Part shown: positions 62,360 to 64,000 of the stretch, piece by piece
Numbering within the stretch: the first letter of the stretch is position 1
How the letters are laid out: every line of letters starts with the position of its first letter
NCBI RefSeq assembly: GCF_021390435.2
Contig: NZ_JAJVCN010000001.1
Span: 3,534,001 to 3,598,000 of the forward strand
DNA from: Kibdelosporangium philippinense
Lineage (GTDB): Bacteria; Actinomycetota; Actinomycetes; Mycobacteriales; Pseudonocardiaceae
Length of the DNA: 64,000 bases
Direction of reading: 5' to 3'
Made by a program: the position numbers and the translations under genes
Notes under the pieces: model-generated
What the model saw: the letters and a program-made list of their open reading frames with translations, nothing else
What the model was told of the DNA's origin: nothing
The model's database searches: none

Positions 62360-63334
62360 GCTCATCACGCAACGTTGACCGGGTAACCGGTCTTCGGACG
62401 GTCCGCGATTGTCACACCTGTTACCTGGGTTGGTGCCGCGAGGGCTGACGCCAAGGCCATGAGTTAACGGGTTCCGCGCACTCGGCGTTCGGTTGGAGCT
62501 TGGGATGGCCGGCACCCCGGGATCGACCCCGTCGCCGCGGTCGCCAGGATCAGGAGTGTCCATTGTGGTCCGTCAATGGCCTCGCCAGACACACGTGTCC
62601 CGCCTGTGACGGAACCGGGCGCCGTGAGGGTGTTCTTATCTTCACGGCATCCAACGCCAATGCCGGGAGTTGTCGGTTTGCTGGTCGGCCGTGGCCGGAC
62701 CGGTGTTCGGGTCGACGACCTGCGGGTGTGCCTGGCCACACAGCACGGAGACCGCGGCGGCCGCAGTGAGGAGCGTTGCCGAACTCGGCGCGGGTAGTAA
62801 GGCCGGCGCGAGGGGAAGATTCGGTGCGTTCAATGCCGTCAAGGTGGCCTTGACGGCATTGAATCCCGTCACAGGTGTGGTGAATGGGGCAGGTGTGACT
62901 GCTGGAACATCCGGGTGTCCACAGTAGAATCCCAGGTGTCCCACGGGCCCCTTGTGACACACGCGTCACCTTTCCCTGTGTCCCGAACGCCACGGTGGGG
63001 AGAATCTCGCCGACCAGCGAGGCGCACCCGCGACTCAAGATCAACGTGGGTACCCGGGGCACGTGCAGCCCTAAAACTCCTGGCATTGCCGCTGGACGCC
63101 CCAAACAGGCCCTCACGAACAGTCGTGGACGTGACCAGAGCGTCAGCACCATGTGAGGCAGTCCACCCGTCGAGGACGAGCCCCGTTCGGGTCACCCTGG
63201 CCCAGCTCAGATTGAGCTTGGCTAGCGGCATCCGGATCCGCCGAAGAGACCCGGCAACCTTACGAAACAAGCCACTCGAAGATGACTGTCCCTCGCCCGG
63301 AACCATCGAGGCTGGCACTGATAGAACTACGCGC
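62360..63334. repeat. Gene-free 975-base spacer with intergenic repeats
   Basis: No credible coding region: ORFs here lack binding sites and read through repeats. It contains a perfect 16-bp stem with a 3-base loop, TTCAATGCCGTCAAGG/CCTTGACGGCATTGAA (62829-62844 and 62848-62863), related to the hairpin at 14330-14352. It also has GTCACACCTGTTACCTGGGT (from 62411), an inverted relative of the box at about 14350-14375. The rest shows no feature I can name. Confidence 0.6.
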
Positions 63335-64000
63335 GTGCGCGACTTCGTCAAGGGTGTGGGGATGTTCGGGCGGGGGTTGGGCATCCTGCTCCGGCGGCCC
63401 AAGCTGCTGCTGATCGGGGCGATACCGGCTGTCGTGACAGCTCTGCTGCTCGCGGGTGGGCTCTGGGCGCTAGTGGTGTGGATCGACGATCTCGCCATCT
63501 GGGTCACGCCGTTTGCCGATGACTGGTCGTCAGGGTGGCAGTCGACCATCCGGATCGCGGCTGGGGTCGTGATGTTCGCGGCCGCGGTGGCCCTTGGGTT
63601 GATCACCTTCTCGGCCTTGACGCTGGCTATTGGCGCGCCGTTCTACGAGTACATCGCCGAGAAGGTCGAGGATGACCTTGGTGGCGTGCCCAATGCGGTC
63701 GATCTGCCGTGGTGGCGGTTGTTGGGGATGGGGATCAGGGACGGCGTTCTGCTCGTCCTGTGGTCGTTGATGTACACGATCCCGCTGTTCTTCGCAGGTT
63801 TCATTCCGTTTGTCGGGCAGTTTGTCGTGCCGGTGATTTTGGCATTCGTCGTGGCGTGGTTCCTGGCGCTCGAACTCGTCGCGGTGCCGTTCTACCGGCG
63901 CGGGATGGCGGTGAAGCAGGTACGCGCGCACCTGAAGAAGCGCCGCATGCTCGCGTGGGGCCTGGGGCTGCCCGCGTCACTGCTGTGCGCCATCCCGCTG
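63335..64000 (+). CDS. EI24/CysZ-like membrane protein, C-terminus cut by window edge
   Basis: The first 222 codons of an EI24-domain protein. VRDFVKGVGMFGRGLGILLR is followed by four hydrophobic segments, with ALTLAIGAPFYEYIAEKVED, a conserved family stretch, near residue 100, and FAGFIPFVGQFVVPVILAFV. CysZ relatives take up sulfate, but actinobacterial EI24 proteins are mostly uncharacterised. GTG 63335 lacks a binding site; TAGAAC ends 7 bases upstream (leaderless pattern). The frame is open to the window end. Confidence 0.85.
   Translation, partial: MRDFVKGVGMFGRGLGILLRRPKLLLIGAIPAVVTALLLAGGLWALVVWIDDLAIWVTPFADDWSSGWQSTIRIAAGVVMFAAAVALGLITFSALTLAIGAPFYEYIAEKVEDDLGGVPNAVDLPWWRLLGMGIRDGVLLVLWSLMYTIPLFFAGFIPFVGQFVVPVILAFVVAWFLALELVAVPFYRRGMAVKQVRAHLKKRRMLAWGLGLPASLLCAIPL

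Noticed and set aside
62869..63606. 245-codon minus-strand ORF near the right end
   Set aside because: Half of it is antisense to the EI24 gene and the rest runs through intergenic repeats; no motif is seen.

Overview
The window is high-GC actinobacterial DNA, most like Pseudonocardiaceae (Amycolatopsis, Kibdelosporangium or a relative). The signs are strong G/C third-position bias, GTG starts with 4-nt ATGA/GTGA gene overlaps, ANTAR, SigJ and MymA-type genes, leaderless promoters and hairpin-bearing intergenic repeats. The family is inferred. I saw no rRNA, tRNA or CRISPR array.

Layout. 1-6.9 kb: LuxR/MalT-type regulator (cut by the left edge), GH15 glycosidase coupled to an M20 dipeptidase, APC permease, a 60-aa exported protein, GAF-ANTAR regulator. 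6.94-7.88 kb: IS5-family element. 7.9-11 kb: coupled DUF7144/AI-2E/DUF1269 membrane genes and a second M20 hydrolase with an altered metal motif. 11.2-14.7 kb: two copies of a dispersed repeat in inverted orientation; one is split by an IS110-family element and then an IS630-family element. 14.9-19.1 kb: acid-catabolism cluster (GntP permease, CaiB CoA-transferase, HMG-CoA-lyase-like enzyme, IclR). 19.2-25.4 kb: ferric-reductase-like flavoprotein, then a terpene cluster (decayed P450, class I terpene synthase, intact P450, SDR). 25.5-31.5 kb: Kup, DrrAB-like ABC exporter with TetR, UDG-family and LigD-phosphoesterase repair pair. 31.5-38.3 kb: AraC with two ABC half-transporters, methyltransferase, TIM-barrel-like protein, anchored protein. 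38.4-43.5 kb: TetR with twin operators over a P450/hydrolase/SDR/BVMO operon. 43.7-47.3 kb: sigJ and its likely partner oxidoreductase, split by an IS1182-family element. 47.3-56.8 kb: broken GH2 enzyme, TetR-tautomerase, broken glyoxalase, disulfide reductase, broken epoxide hydrolase, DUF2156 membrane protein. 56.8-61 kb: three-subunit molybdenum hydroxylase with TetR and a perfect operator. 61.2-64 kb: secreted lipase, repeat-rich spacer, partial EI24 protein.

The standout is the IS110-family element. The empty copy of its target repeat lies about 3 kb away, so its ends and a shared TGA core can be read directly. Its 3' non-coding region holds a stretch identical to the left target and another identical to the element's right end, each next to a strong hairpin and in target-then-donor order. 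This is what a bridge (guide) RNA predicts. The guide assignment is inference; the matches are in the sequence.

A second theme is decay. Between 21 and 55 kb at least seven genes carry frameshifts, in-frame TAG codons or internal deletions. Four IS elements and divergent intergenic repeats fit a plastic accessory region. Sequencing error cannot be excluded for the single-base lesions.
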